Of a DNA stretch of 64,000 bases, positions 11,130 through 22,200 are shown piece after piece. The translations under genes were made by a program, and so were the position numbers. The notes under the pieces were generated by a model. The model saw nothing but the letters and a program-made list of their open reading frames with translations, searched no databases and had not been told where the DNA came from. Within the stretch, counting starts at the first letter, position 1; every line of letters begins with the position of its first letter. The stretch comes from Laburnicola sp. R22_1 (Eukaryota; Ascomycota; Dothideomycetes; Pleosporales; Didymosphaeriaceae): the NCBI GenBank assembly GCA_014281115.1, contig JACONQ010000006.1, forward strand, positions 3,100,001 through 3,164,000. Direction: 5' to 3'.

Positions 11130-13973
11130 ATGACAACCGAGTCGGATCCAGCCGTCACTCGAGTGACAATCGTCCTCAGTCGATCAGAAGATTGGCACAA
11201 ATGGCTGTTCATCCGCAAGGATACAGCGCAAAAGAACCAACTCTGGAAATACGTTGATCCAGATGTTGCAGCAGACAAGCTACCGCAGCTTGAGGAGCCG
11301 ATGGAGCCTCAGCTTAGCGACTACGACAGCACGGCTACTACGTACGCCAGCCTAAATACCGAGCAGCGAGCCGATTACCGTTGGGCGTACGAGAGATGGG
11401 AAAAGAAGGATCTAGAGTATAAGCGTCAGCTGAAGGCTCTAGCAGACTTTAACTCTGAGATTAGTAAGACGATAGCAGCGCATCACATTTACCTGATTGA
11501 GGACAAGGATACGCCGCACCAACGCCTTACGACCCTTAAGAAACATCTCGCACCGTCAGACGCGACGCGACGCCGCGATCTAATAGCGGTATACAAGGAT
11601 CTCCAGACGCCGCCAAAGGGCAGGAAGGTTGAAGAATGGCTTCGAAGGTGGATCGAGGTCACCAACCAGTGCAAGGCCATCAGGCTGGCAGAGACTGAAG
11701 ACACCCGAGCGCAGGAAGACTTCCTAGTCGCCTGCAAGACAATTGACCCCGAATACGGAACAGCAGGTCTACGAGACCTGATCCAGAAGGAGAGGCTTGG
11801 TAAGACAGTCCCCTCAGTGGAGAACTACGTCGCCGAGTTCTCAGCATACCTGAAGCGTACACGCCCAATTAGTACAGGCTTCAGCGCACACGCGGCAGAG
11901 CTAGAGATAGCAAAGCCAGCAACACCGCAAGATAATAAACCTACACGGAGCGGTGTATGCCTCTGTGGCAAAAGACACTCATGGTCGAGATGCTGGGTGA
12001 TGAACCCAGATGCGCCTCACAGACCCCGAGGATTCGACAACAAGGAGGGTAGTAAGAAAGTGGCAGCGGCCTTTGCCAAGGATCCGAGCTTGAAAGCGAG
12101 GGTGGAGAAAGCCATACAGGACTGGAAGGCAACTCAGTCGAACTCTGAGCCTGCAGTCACTATTGACGATGGCAAGCCTCCTTCCAATCCATCGACCTAC
12201 ACCGCACAATATATGGTATCCGATGCCGTTACGGTTGACGAGCGCGACGAGCGCGACGAGGATCTGATGCTTGACGACGGTGTCAAACCTACCGAGGAGT
12301 TGGTGGCTCTATCGACGCTTGACGATGTCAGCAGCTACGACTCATTGAGCAACCGATTCATACTTGATCCTGGTTCGAACACTCACATTGTCAACACTAA
12401 GTCCTGGCCTGGATGGACGAGAGAGTATGAGGCCAGTGCCAACGATTTCGTAGGAGCAGGAACAGGCCGTATCAAGATAACTGCATGGGGCAGCATGAAG
12501 CTGACCGTGAAAACACCGAGAGGACTATCACCTATCGTCCTAACACACGTTGCCTTAGTCGAAGGCTTCTTAACGAGCCTTATGGGCTTAGCACGCTGTC
12601 GCTCGAGTCAGATCCACTTTGACTCAGGACAAGATTTGCTGTACAAAGTCAGCAAGAAAACTGTCATTGCTCAACTAGAGTATGACAACGGTCACTGGCT
12701 GGTCGACGCTGATGCCAGCCGCCGCCCAGACATACGCCTATTATCATCCTTCAGCACTACCTACCGACCTTCAAAGGACCCTCGACGCGATCTTATAGTC
12801 GACTACAGGACAGCTCACAGCACCTGGGGCCATCCAGGCAAGAAGGCAATTGAGAAGCTGGCCGACCATGTGGAAGGCTTGCGAGTAGAAGGCAAAGATA
12901 GCGACTTCTGTGGCGTATGTGTCGAATCGAAACTCACAAAGCAAGTCTCTAGAAGACAGCAGGAGGACTTTGCACCTAGGAAATTCTACCGCGTTGCTGT
13001 AGACTTTATCCAGCTTTTGCCACGAGACACAGACGCTTGTCTTAATGGTGACCGAGTTGCAGGTCACATGGTGGACCAGTATAGCAAGTGGCATGAAGTT
13101 GACTGCTTTCCACAGCGCCGCTGGCTTGTCCAAAAGGTTCGCAAGATACAGCGTATCTTTGACAGCGACGTCACCGCAATCAAGACTGATAACGACCGAG
13201 GATACGGAGTTGCACCAAACGTATTGGAGGAACTCTGCGCTGAGCTAGGGATCCGATACGAGCCGCGGGCAGACTACGCAGACGAGCAAAACGGCCTTGC
13301 AGAGCGAGCAGGCAAGATCATCGTCATTCGAGCTCGAGCCATGAGGCTTGAAGGAAACCTGCCAAAATCATTATCAAACGAGCTGTTTAGAACAGCAGCA
13401 TACATACTGAATCGTACACCAACCGAAGCACTAGGTTGGAAGACTCCATATGAGATTGTATGGGGATCAAAGCCGAAGGTGAACCACCTGCGCCCTATAG
13501 GCTGTCGAGCGTATGTCCAAAATCCGTCTATCAAGAGAGGCGACAAGCTGGAGTCCAGAGCTCTTATAGGACATCTTGTAGGCTATGATTCGACGAATAT
13601 CTTCAGGATCTGGCTGCCGACAAAGAACAGAGTAATTCGAGCTAGAGACGTCATTTTCGAACCAACGCGATTTTACGAAGGACCAGAAGGCTACGCAGCA
13701 GAGTCAGTTATTGAAGAGGTTATAGAGCTGCTTGCCTTTCCAGAAGAAGCTGAATCTGACGATATTGCCATTGAAGAGCTCATGACGCTTAGGCAGACGC
13801 GTAACGAGACGCGCAACGAGACGCGCAACATACCTGCAGCTGCAGCTCGCGCAAGCCAGCAGCATGTAGGGGGTGAGAGCAGAGTTGAGGAAATTGATGG
13901 AGTTGACGAGGACGTAGAGGATCTATTTCTAGGGGTGGGCTACTTACGCCTACATCACCTGCGCCTCACGTGA
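11130..13973 (+). CDS. Copia-1 Gag, protease and integrase
   Basis: A 947-codon frame starts at an ATG 97 nt after the LTR. It contains a Gag region with a CCHC-like knuckle (CLCGKRHSWSRC, about 277-288), an aspartic protease motif LDPGSNTHIV (about 410-419), and an integrase with its HHCC module (HSTWGHPGKK near 563, CGVC near 594). The catalytic D-D-E set is AVDFIQ (about 622), KTDNDRGY (about 685) and NGLAERAG (about 726). Host-like codon use and no internal stops suggest it was recently active. It ends in TGA at 13971-13973, where the pol frame takes over one base back. Confidence 0.9.
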   Translation: MTTESDPAVTRVTIVLSRSEDWHKWLFIRKDTAQKNQLWKYVDPDVAADKLPQLEEPMEPQLSDYDSTATTYASLNTEQRADYRWAYERWEKKDLEYKRQLKALADFNSEISKTIAAHHIYLIEDKDTPHQRLTTLKKHLAPSDATRRRDLIAVYKDLQTPPKGRKVEEWLRRWIEVTNQCKAIRLAETEDTRAQEDFLVACKTIDPEYGTAGLRDLIQKERLGKTVPSVENYVAEFSAYLKRTRPISTGFSAHAAELEIAKPATPQDNKPTRSGVCLCGKRHSWSRCWVMNPDAPHRPRGFDNKEGSKKVAAAFAKDPSLKARVEKAIQDWKATQSNSEPAVTIDDGKPPSNPSTYTAQYMVSDAVTVDERDERDEDLMLDDGVKPTEELVALSTLDDVSSYDSLSNRFILDPGSNTHIVNTKSWPGWTREYEASANDFVGAGTGRIKITAWGSMKLTVKTPRGLSPIVLTHVALVEGFLTSLMGLARCRSSQIHFDSGQDLLYKVSKKTVIAQLEYDNGHWLVDADASRRPDIRLLSSFSTTYRPSKDPRRDLIVDYRTAHSTWGHPGKKAIEKLADHVEGLRVEGKDSDFCGVCVESKLTKQVSRRQQEDFAPRKFYRVAVDFIQLLPRDTDACLNGDRVAGHMVDQYSKWHEVDCFPQRRWLVQKVRKIQRIFDSDVTAIKTDNDRGYGVAPNVLEELCAELGIRYEPRADYADEQNGLAERAGKIIVIRARAMRLEGNLPKSLSNELFRTAAYILNRTPTEALGWKTPYEIVWGSKPKVNHLRPIGCRAYVQNPSIKRGDKLESRALIGHLVGYDSTNIFRIWLPTKNRVIRARDVIFEPTRFYEGPEGYAAESVIEEVIELLAFPEEAESDDIAIEELMTLRQTRNETRNETRNIPAAAARASQQHVGGESRVEEIDGVDEDVEDLFLGVGYLRLHHLRLT

Positions 13974-15907
13974 GCCGGCAACGGAATAACGATACTCCGG
14001 CCGAAGTTCTCCCGATAGAACGAGATCTAGAGCTCTCTGCAACCCAAATCCCTGACTATCTACCTGATCGACACACAAACAATGCGCCGAGACGTAGAAA
14101 TCTCGAAATTGACGAGTCAAATATACTCACAACCTCACGCCGATGGCAGCAGCGCACTGACGACCTCACCAGTGCAACCAGATACCAGACACACGCGATT
14201 TCCTATGGAATACGCATCAATGACTACCTACACGCGTTTACGACAGCGCTGAAGCCGCAGCCTGTCTTCAGGATCCATCAGTCACAGGTTCCGCCACCGC
14301 CGAGGACCTGGAGAGACCTAGAGACTCACCCGCATGGTGCTGAGTTTCGACAAGCAGGTCAAGAAGAATACCGCAATATATGGAATAAAGGATGCTTTGC
14401 TAGGACTGCAAAGACAGCAGCAAATGTTGATGCTGAGGTCTTACCACTTATGTGGGTGTTTACCTACAAATTTGATGAGGACGGCTTCCTCTCACGATTC
14501 AAGGCACGATTGGTGATTAGAGGTGATCTCCAGCAGCCGTACGGAGACACCTACGCCGCCACACTCGCAGCACGCACCTTTAGAGCAATCACCGCTATTG
14601 CCAATCACTTTGGGCTAGAGCTGATTCAATACGATGTACCAACAGCTTTTCTCAACGCCCTACTCAACCGTCTACTCTACGCGCAGACGCCAGACGGATT
14701 TCAAGAAGATGGAGAACTACTCCAGATACTCCGCGCTCTCTATGGATTAAAGGAGTCACCGCTACTATGGTACAAGGAGCTCCGCAGGACGCTACAGTCA
14801 CTAGGGATGAAGCCTGTGCCAGGCTTTCCATGTGTGTACACGAACAAGTGGCTCATACTATTCGTCTACGTTGACGATATCGTCATGGCCTTTCACCCAC
14901 ACAATACCAAGCTCCACCAGCAGTTCGAGCAGAAGCTTAGCGAGTACTATCAACTAAAGCGACTTGGTCCACTCAAGTGGTTTTTAGGCATACGCGTCAT
15001 CCGAGACATCGCCGCCCGCAAACTCTGGCTGCTCCAGGATGCCTACATCGACAAAGTAGCCGCAAAGTATGGCATAACGTCTACCGGCCGCCGTACAGAA
15101 GTACCTATGATGGTCAACTACCTTGAACCATCTATAGAGGAACCCAACGCAGCTCGTACGAAGCTCTACCAGGAGCTCGTCGGCCATCTCGCGTTCCTGA
15201 CGCAGTTCACTCGACCAGATCTAGCATGCGCGCATGTGATACACGCTTCACATCTCACAAACCCCGGACAAGCTCACGTAGACTCTATACGCAAAGTATG
15301 GCGTCACGTCCTAGAGACGAAGTACTACGCGCTCGAAGCTTGCACAGCTGAGCAAGAGATTCAAGAGTTCATGACTACAGAAGAAGATTATCGCGATCCT
15401 ATCTTCTTTGGAGCATCTGATGCTGCTTTCGCAGACGACCTAGAGACTCGCCGCAGCTCTCAAGGATATATTTTCCAGTTGTTTGGGATGACTGTCGACT
15501 GGAAGTCTACCCTGCAGCGTACAGTCACTAAATCAACTACTGAGGCAGAGCTACTCGCGCTCTCCCTCACAGGCTCAGCAATGGAGGAGTGGCTACGCCT
15601 TTTTGATGGCCTCTCACTGACGCTTCGCACTACTCCGACTATCTTATGTGACAACCAGCAGACTGTTGGGATTGTTATAAAAGAACAAGACAAACTGGCA
15701 ACCAAGCTCAAGCATGTTGATATACACCAGAGCTGGATCCGCCAGGAAGTAGAGCAAGGACGACTCTACGTACAATGGCGATCTACTGATAGGATGCCTG
15801 CTGACGGCATGACCAAGGTGCTACCACGTCAGAAGCATGCTGAGTTTGTGAGGCAGCTACACCTTACAAATCTATACTCTCGACTTCAAGGCACAGTAGA
15901 CATGTAG
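13970..15907 (+). CDS. Copia-1 reverse transcriptase and RNase H
   Basis: A 645-codon frame lies in the -1 phase relative to Gag-integrase. It has no ATG at its beginning (13970 is GTG) and is open back to 13907, so it overlaps the upstream frame by 67 nt and must be reached by frameshifting or has lost one base. RT landmarks: FKARLVIRG near 177, YDVPTAFLNA near 221, the catalytic YVDD (about 301-304). RNase H landmarks: SDAAFADD near 482, STTEAELLAL near 522, CDNQQTVG near 560, and the terminal KLKHVDIHQSWIR. The stop at 15905-15907 is followed by the purine tract. Confidence 0.9.
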   Translation: MSRQRNNDTPAEVLPIERDLELSATQIPDYLPDRHTNNAPRRRNLEIDESNILTTSRRWQQRTDDLTSATRYQTHAISYGIRINDYLHAFTTALKPQPVFRIHQSQVPPPPRTWRDLETHPHGAEFRQAGQEEYRNIWNKGCFARTAKTAANVDAEVLPLMWVFTYKFDEDGFLSRFKARLVIRGDLQQPYGDTYAATLAARTFRAITAIANHFGLELIQYDVPTAFLNALLNRLLYAQTPDGFQEDGELLQILRALYGLKESPLLWYKELRRTLQSLGMKPVPGFPCVYTNKWLILFVYVDDIVMAFHPHNTKLHQQFEQKLSEYYQLKRLGPLKWFLGIRVIRDIAARKLWLLQDAYIDKVAAKYGITSTGRRTEVPMMVNYLEPSIEEPNAARTKLYQELVGHLAFLTQFTRPDLACAHVIHASHLTNPGQAHVDSIRKVWRHVLETKYYALEACTAEQEIQEFMTTEEDYRDPIFFGASDAAFADDLETRRSSQGYIFQLFGMTVDWKSTLQRTVTKSTTEAELLALSLTGSAMEEWLRLFDGLSLTLRTTPTILCDNQQTVGIVIKEQDKLATKLKHVDIHQSWIRQEVEQGRLYVQWRSTDRMPADGMTKVLPRQKHAEFVRQLHLTNLYSRLQGTVDM

Positions 15908-15953
15908 GAGAGATCATCCTTACGTCGTTAACTAACTACAGGATGAGGGGGTG

Positions 15954-16116
15954 TGTAACGGTATTCGGACTGTTCATTGTTGCCTATGCTAGCTCATTGC
16001 TGCCTACACTCATTTACTGCTGCCTATCCTACCTAGCAGTATATATCTTAGCTACTACACACATACAATCAAATCAGTGTTTTCCCGACTTTCGCTTTGC
16101 AGCAACAACCGCTACA
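15954..16116 (+). repeat. Copia-1 3' LTR
   Basis: 163 bp, identical to the 5' LTR, followed at once by the second CATAT. Confidence 0.95.
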
Positions 16117-16489
16117 CATATATATGTTGTATATGGTGGCACTAAGGCGTTTATGCAAGCCATGCAGACAGGCATAAATTAAGCTTGTTGCTGCTCCATT
16201 TAGTTTATATCTCCTATACTTAATAAGGGTTCGCGTGTTATCTCCTATAAGTTGTGTTATTGTTAGTCTTACCTTCCTCCACGCTACAACGTAGTAGGTT
16301 AACGCCACTATGGATCTATATCCTTTTGGTCTACCCACTAACTAACTATAACACGGCGTATAATCTTACGTTGTCTATTTGTTAGTTGGGATGTTGTGTT
16401 ATAGAAGGCCTTATTAGACTATTTCTGCCCACAGTTTTCTGCGCAACTGTAAGCGTGCAATAATTTGTCAGCGCTTTGGCGATAAGATA

Positions 16490-18602
16490 CTGTGTCCGTG
16501 CACTCAACGCCCGGATTCAGTCAACGCCCCGCTGAACGCAAACCACCCAAATTTCAACACGCCATAACGCCACTAATATGAGCTCAATTGAGGCTGCAAT
16601 TAAAGAAATAGAATCGCTAAGGTTAGAAGAATCTTTCTCTTATACTAAGATCGCTAGCAAGCATGGCGTTGATTGAAGTACGCTGTCGCGAAGGCACCAA
16701 GCGATTCAAACGACGCGTGCAACTGCGGGGTTTAACCGACGGAAACTCAGTCCCTAACAAGAGCAGGAGCTTGTACAATACATTGAAGGGCTTACAGCGC
16801 GTCACTTGCCACCCACAAGAGAGATGATACGAAATTTCGCGTTAACAATAGCCAAGGAGCTAGTGAGCGAGAGCTGGGTTACTCGCTTTATTAACCGACA
16901 CAACATCCATCTGATCTCTTGATGGGCAGCTGGTATGGACAGCAATCGCCACCAAGCCGACTCAGGGGATAAATACAGCCTGTATTTTGATCTCCTGGGT
17001 GCCAAAATCAAGGAATATGACATCGAGCCTCGTCACACGTATAATATGGATGAAAAAGGCTTCTTAATTGGTATCACTAGCCGATCAAAACGAGTGTTCA
17101 GCAGACGAATGTGGGAGAATAAGGAGGTTATAGCATCTCTCTAAGATGGCTCTTGTGAATAGATTACCCTCCTAGCGTGTGTTTGCGCTAATAGATCAGC
17201 CTTGCCGCCAAGCCTTATCTATCAGGCTACTAACAAGGCTATACAATTAAGCTGGGTAGAGGATATCAAGGCAGAAGAGCACTTAGTACACATTTCCTTG
17301 TCGCCTTTAGGCTGGACAAACAACAATATTGGCCTTGCCTGGCTTAAACAGGTGTTTGATCGCTACACCAAGGCAAAAGCTCGACGGTCTTACCAGTTAC
17401 TTATCCTTGATGGCCATAGATCTCACGTTACTATGGATTTTATCGACTATTGCGACCGTAACAGGATACTCCTAGCCATCTTCCCCCCTCATTCAACCCA
17501 CACGCTTCAGCCACTTGATGTGGTTCTATTTAAGCCTCTATCAACTGCGTACTTAAAGGAGCTATCAGATCACCTCCACCAGAGCTAGGGACTCCTCCCT
17601 ATTAAGAAAGGGGACTTCTTCCCTCTATTCTGGGAGGCCTGGACGAGCTCTTTTAAGGAGGAGACGATACTTAAGTCTTTTAAAGCAACAGGCATATCAC
17701 TATTCAACCCAAAGGTTATACTTAAAAGGTTCACCAACACTACCCTAGATGAGCAGGAATCGCGAGAGAGCTCTACGTTAGTACTTAGCGGATCTAACTG
17801 GCGTAAACTAGACCGCCTTGTACGATCCGCAGTAGAAGATCAGAGTAGTAAGGACGCGCAGAAGCTTAGCCGCTCACTCCACCACATCTTAGTTCAAAAT
17901 AAGTTACTTCACTATGAGATTGCTGGGTTAAGAGAGGCTCTTACTACGAAAAAGAAGCACAAGAAGAAGGGAAAACCTCTAGATCTGCAACAACGTCAAG
18001 AGTACTATGGGGGGGGCGGTTTTCTGGTCACTAAGGAAGGTTAGGGAGGCTCGCGTACGTCAGTCTGTAAAGGAACAAGAGGAGAAGGAGCAGAAGCTTT
18101 AAAAAGCTAAGAAGGCTGAGTTAAAGAAGGCAGCTAAGCTATGCAAGGAGAAAATTGCAGAGGAGAAGCGTGTGGCGAGGGAGGCAGCTAAGGTAGCTAA
18201 GGAGAAGGAGAAGGCTAAGAAGGCAGCAGAGCGTGCTTGCTAGAGAGAAGCTTGCGACGATGCAAAAGCTTTACAATCTACCTAAAAGGGTAAGAGAAAG
18301 GCCTCGCAGCTATCTATATAGAGCAATAAGCGTTAGAAACGCGTAGTTAATACTATAACTACTTAGGAGGCTTTAGGTGCCGCATTAGCAGCTCCACCTA
18401 AGACTACGCGGCACGGCCGCAACGTTAAGCTTCCAAGTAAATATAAGTAGCACAGGTGAATTGCAAGCATTAAAATAGTACTCTACTACAAAATCTCGTA
18501 ATAATAGCGATTTTGTGTGGCTCTGCAGCCTTATTTTAGTTAAGCTGCTATGGTGTTCAGCGGGGCGTTGACTGAATCCCGGCGTTGAGTGCACGGACAC
18601 AG
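16490..18602 (+). mobile_element. Pogo/Fot1-like DNA transposon, family A copy 1
   Basis: The element is 2113 bp with about 48-bp terminal inverted repeats beginning CTGTGTCCGTGCACTCAACG, one mismatch between the ends (CGCCCGG against CGCCGGG), and TA on both sides (16488-16489, 18603-18604). It matches family A copies at 38603-46742 and 46803-48915. Confidence 0.93.
16578..18450 (+). pseudogene. Family A transposase, RIP-damaged
   Basis: It starts MSSIEAAIKEIESLRLEES, continues through a helix-turn-helix and CENP-B-like DNA-binding part (ESWVTRFINRHN), then the DDE_1 core: YNMDEKGFLIG near 17045, LLILDGHRSHV near 17402 and THTLQPLDVVLF near 17500. The C-terminal part is a Lys/Ala-rich basic coil (18080-18240) ending in NVKLPSKYK. 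Stops at about 16674, 16755 and 16920 and later ones are TGA/TAA/TAG at probable Arg, Gln or Trp codons. It keeps its ATG and first catalytic Asp, so it is the least damaged family A copy here, but it cannot make a transposase. Confidence 0.85.
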
Positions 18603-19058
18603 TAAGGACCCTAGATAAGAGTTTAAAGATTCTGGCAAACATTTTAAAAGACTATATGTGGCCAAAGATTATATATATAAGAGCAAGTATCCAGCTAATA
18701 GTGCTTTTAATATTACCAATCTAGTTATTAATATAAGGAGGAATATTGCTGTAGCTGCTTTAGCAGTATTGTGGTTAACTATAGGAGGCGTATTATATCC
18801 TTCGCTTAATAACACTAATATTATTATCTTCTAACTAACAAGTGTTGTTATAGGCTTGGTGCGTAACGTTTATGTAAGTTACAATAATAATTCTTTTAAG
18901 AGGAATATACACATTATGTATGGGCCTTATAATATATTTAGCGTCTATAAGTAGCATTACAAACTTGGCATAGTTGAGCTAAAAAGCTTGTTACAGCCAG
19001 GGCTTCCACTATAGCGTAGTACGCTATAGTTGCCCTCTATCGCTCTACGCTATAGTTT

Positions 19059-19220
19059 TGTCAGATTAGAGCCGTGTTGCCGAACAAGGGCACGTGGTCG
19101 GCTCCACCCTCTAAATTAGACCTCGAGCGAACAAGTCACGAACACACAATACAACTGTTTATCCATCTTATCTATCAGACCCCCCATCTTAATGAGCTCA
19201 AATAGTGCTTAAATCTGACA
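19059..19220 (+). repeat. Copia-2 5' LTR
   Basis: 162 bp starting TGTCAGATTAGAG and ending AAATCTGACA. At four of the six differences it has TA where the 3' LTR has CA, the RIP context. Confidence 0.92.
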
Positions 19221-19261
19221 ATTAAGAGTCTTACTACCTTAATTAACCCTAAGAAAAGACA

Positions 19262-22200
19262 ATGTCGCTGTTAACGCTCCGCGACTCAACGATCGTGTTA
19301 ACCGATTACACTAACTATACACCATGGCTACAGCAGCTAAAAGCGCGATGCGAGCTAATGGATATATGGCCTATTATTAATCCAGATGGAGCCAAACTCC
19401 CACGCGAAAAGCCGACACCGCCGTCGCCGCCAGAAATAGCGAGTTACTAGCTAATTATCCGCGTAAACAACAACGATTAATAAAACCCTCCAACGCGCCT
19501 ATTAGAGCTATTAAACTCAGGCCTTAAGGCATATAAGAAGGACATTGAGTTCTATAAGATACAGCTTAAGGACTACAAGATTAAGGATAAGAAATACTAA
19601 GAGGAAAGAATAAGTCTTAAGAAAGTGGTTATCTACATCCAATTAACTGTGTCGCAACACCTGCAACGTAACTGCTGTAAGCCTAGAGAGCAGATCCAGC
19701 AATAGATCAAATCTCTAACGCAGACAGTAGGCGTTAATAAGGAAGATAAGCGGGATAGAGCGAGAGCATGATACCTATAGGCTCTTAAGCCAATAAGACA
19801 ACCCTTAAACTAGGATACCTGGCTAACTAAGTATGATCAGGCGGCTACAGAAGCAGAGACGAACAATGTCGCCAAAGTACAATTAATCCATAATACTATA
19901 AAGGACTTTCTAACTGCGATTATAAAGGCTGCCCCCACCTAGGGCGTGTCCTTTCAAGAAACTAGACGCCAAGACGCAGATATAACAAGGAAGGAGATAA
20001 TAAAACGCTTCTAAGAATATATGGCAATACTCCACCTAATTAAGAGCAAACAGTATAGGGGCGCCTTTGCTACTAGTGAGCCATCTCTCGCTGCTAGTAG
20101 TGCATCCACCCTAGGCACTAATAGGGACGCCTCTTACGCTGCTAAAGACGCGCCATCTTCTACAAATAACTAACGTGGACAGGGGAGACCTCAACAAAAA
20201 CGATTCTTTGGTTAAAGTACTATATCTAAGCAGTCCTTAATAGAGGATACAACAGTAGTTAAAGGCAGAAAATGCCCTGCTTATGGACAAAGGCATAGTC
20301 TAAAAGACTGCTTCTACGCATATCTAGAACATGCACTAGAGTGGTTTAGGCCACAACCTAGCTTTACAGACATGGTACAATACAGGATTAGAAATAATTT
20401 AGATCTATAAGAGGAGATAAGGAAGGTAAAGAGACTAAGGTCTTAAACCCCACAAATTAAGAATTCACATACCCCTACTCCTAAGATTAATAATAATTAA
20501 CTAGATAGACAGAAAATTTCCACTATTTAAGCCAGCTTTAATGCGGCATTATATTAATCCAATTCTACAAGCTACCCACTACGATACTCCTTGATCCTTA
20601 ATTTAGGCACCACCTGCCACATCGCGAACAACCTTAATCGATTTGTCTTATTTCGCCCTCTATCGCCTGGAGACTTTATATAGGCTGGAAATACACAAAT
20701 ATGAGTTAAAGGATATAGCACGGTTCACCTTAAACTAAAGGGCCTAGCTGGATAGCGGATACTACGCCTTAATAATGTGGCCTATTGCCCAGACCTTCTA
20801 TACAACCTAGTGTCTTTTAGGATACTACAGCGTTAAGGGCTATAGTAGGATACTAAATTAGAACCTATAAGCCTAAAGTGAGTAGACAATACAGTTATTA
20901 CTAAACTGCAAGAGCTCTATAACTAATAGGTTCTAGAATACTAACCAGAACTAATAGAACAGGCAACCTTCCACACCCACAGGATTACCTCACGCACTAA
21001 GAGATCCCCGCAAAAGGCAGACGCACTGCGATGGCATAAGCGACTAGGGCATCTAGGCCCTAGTGCTCTTAAGCACCTAGTGCAGCAATCTAAGGGGGTG
21101 CGGATCAAAGGCATTACCACAGTACAGTGCGACGCCTGCGGACAAGCCAAATCTAAGAGGTTGATCCGCCAAACACTACAACCCATTAATGAAGGACTAG
21201 GAGAACGAGTCGCAATAGACTTCCACAGCTACGAGGATGGCAGCTTAACAAAAGGGAAGAGCCAAATGCTAATTACCAATCAATACTTAGGACTAATGTG
21301 GGATTTCTACTTCAAGGACAATCGCACAGCTCGATCTATTATCCAAACTTTGGCCACTTTTACAACGTTTATTAAGAACTAATTTAACCTTTTAGTTAAG
21401 GTAATTGAAGCGGACAACAAAATATTCACAGTTAAACTAGAAGTCAATCGCTGGTGCACAGCCTAGGGGATTACAATTGAGCCTTTAGCACCTAACACAC
21501 AAGCACAGAATGGGGGAGCTAAACGCTTAGGGGGTGTAATAAAAGACAAAGCCCAGGCAATGCGACTTAATGCCAACCTACTATGGAAGATGTGGTCAGA
21601 GATCACCCGGTCAGCTGTCTACCTCTATAATCGAACGCCAAACTATGCAAATCACTAGAGAACACCATACGAAGTCTTCTTCACAACAGTAGCCTTCTAG
21701 AATAGAGTGATTATAGCACTACAAAAGCCAGATTAAACCTATCTTAAGGTATATGGGTGCAAAGCTTTTGCAATAACAGATAATACCCGCTATAGCAAGA
21801 GCAGGCTACAACGCCTCAACCCGAAGGCGTGGATTAGATATCTAGTAGGATACTAATCCTCTAACATCTTTTGGATATGGATACCCTCGCTTAGGAAAGT
21901 AATCAGCACCCAGAATATAATATTTAATAAAGACTGCATCTTTAGCAGAAAGATAAAGGACCTTATAGATAACCTTATACATAATACCCTCGAAGAGATC
22001 GCCGCATAGGTCCGATTGGTTAAACTACTGTCTACAGCTAAACTAGCTAAACCAGAGACAGAGTCGTTCTATAAAGATAAGACGATTCAAGACAACCCGC
22101 AGGATAAAGACCAGCCTGGATATCGACAAGGCAGAAAAGTGGACTATACTTATCCCACTCCGCCAATCACACCACCACTAGTGACACTCCTTGCACAATC

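Larger units (their letters stand above)
10871..16116 (+). mobile_element. Copia-1: complete Ty1/copia LTR retrotransposon, apparently young
   Basis: The element is 5246 bp, bounded by two 163-bp direct LTRs that read identical base for base and begin TG and end CA. A 5-bp target duplication CATAT (10866-10870 and 16117-16121) flanks it. A primer site follows the 5' LTR directly, and a purine tract (GGATGAGGGGGTG, 15941-15953) precedes the 3' LTR. Identical LTRs and the lack of RIP-type stops mark a recent insertion. Gag-pol lies on the plus strand in two frames. Confidence 0.95.
16363..19017 (+). pseudogene. Unrecognised gene trace split by pogo element A1
   Basis: Reading 16363-16487 and then, with one TA kept, 18605-19017 gives one continuous phase. 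The left flank encodes KALLDYFCPQFSAQL...LSALWR and the right flank EFKDSGKHFKRLYVAKDYIY, NITNLVINIRRN and a hydrophobic stretch AVAALAVLWLTIGGVLY. The few stops are TAA/TAG where CAA or CAG would fit RIP. The hydrophobic run suggests a membrane segment. I recognise no family. A second frame over 16330-16487 is also fairly open, which lowers confidence. Copia-2 lies 42 bp past the last stop. Confidence 0.33.
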
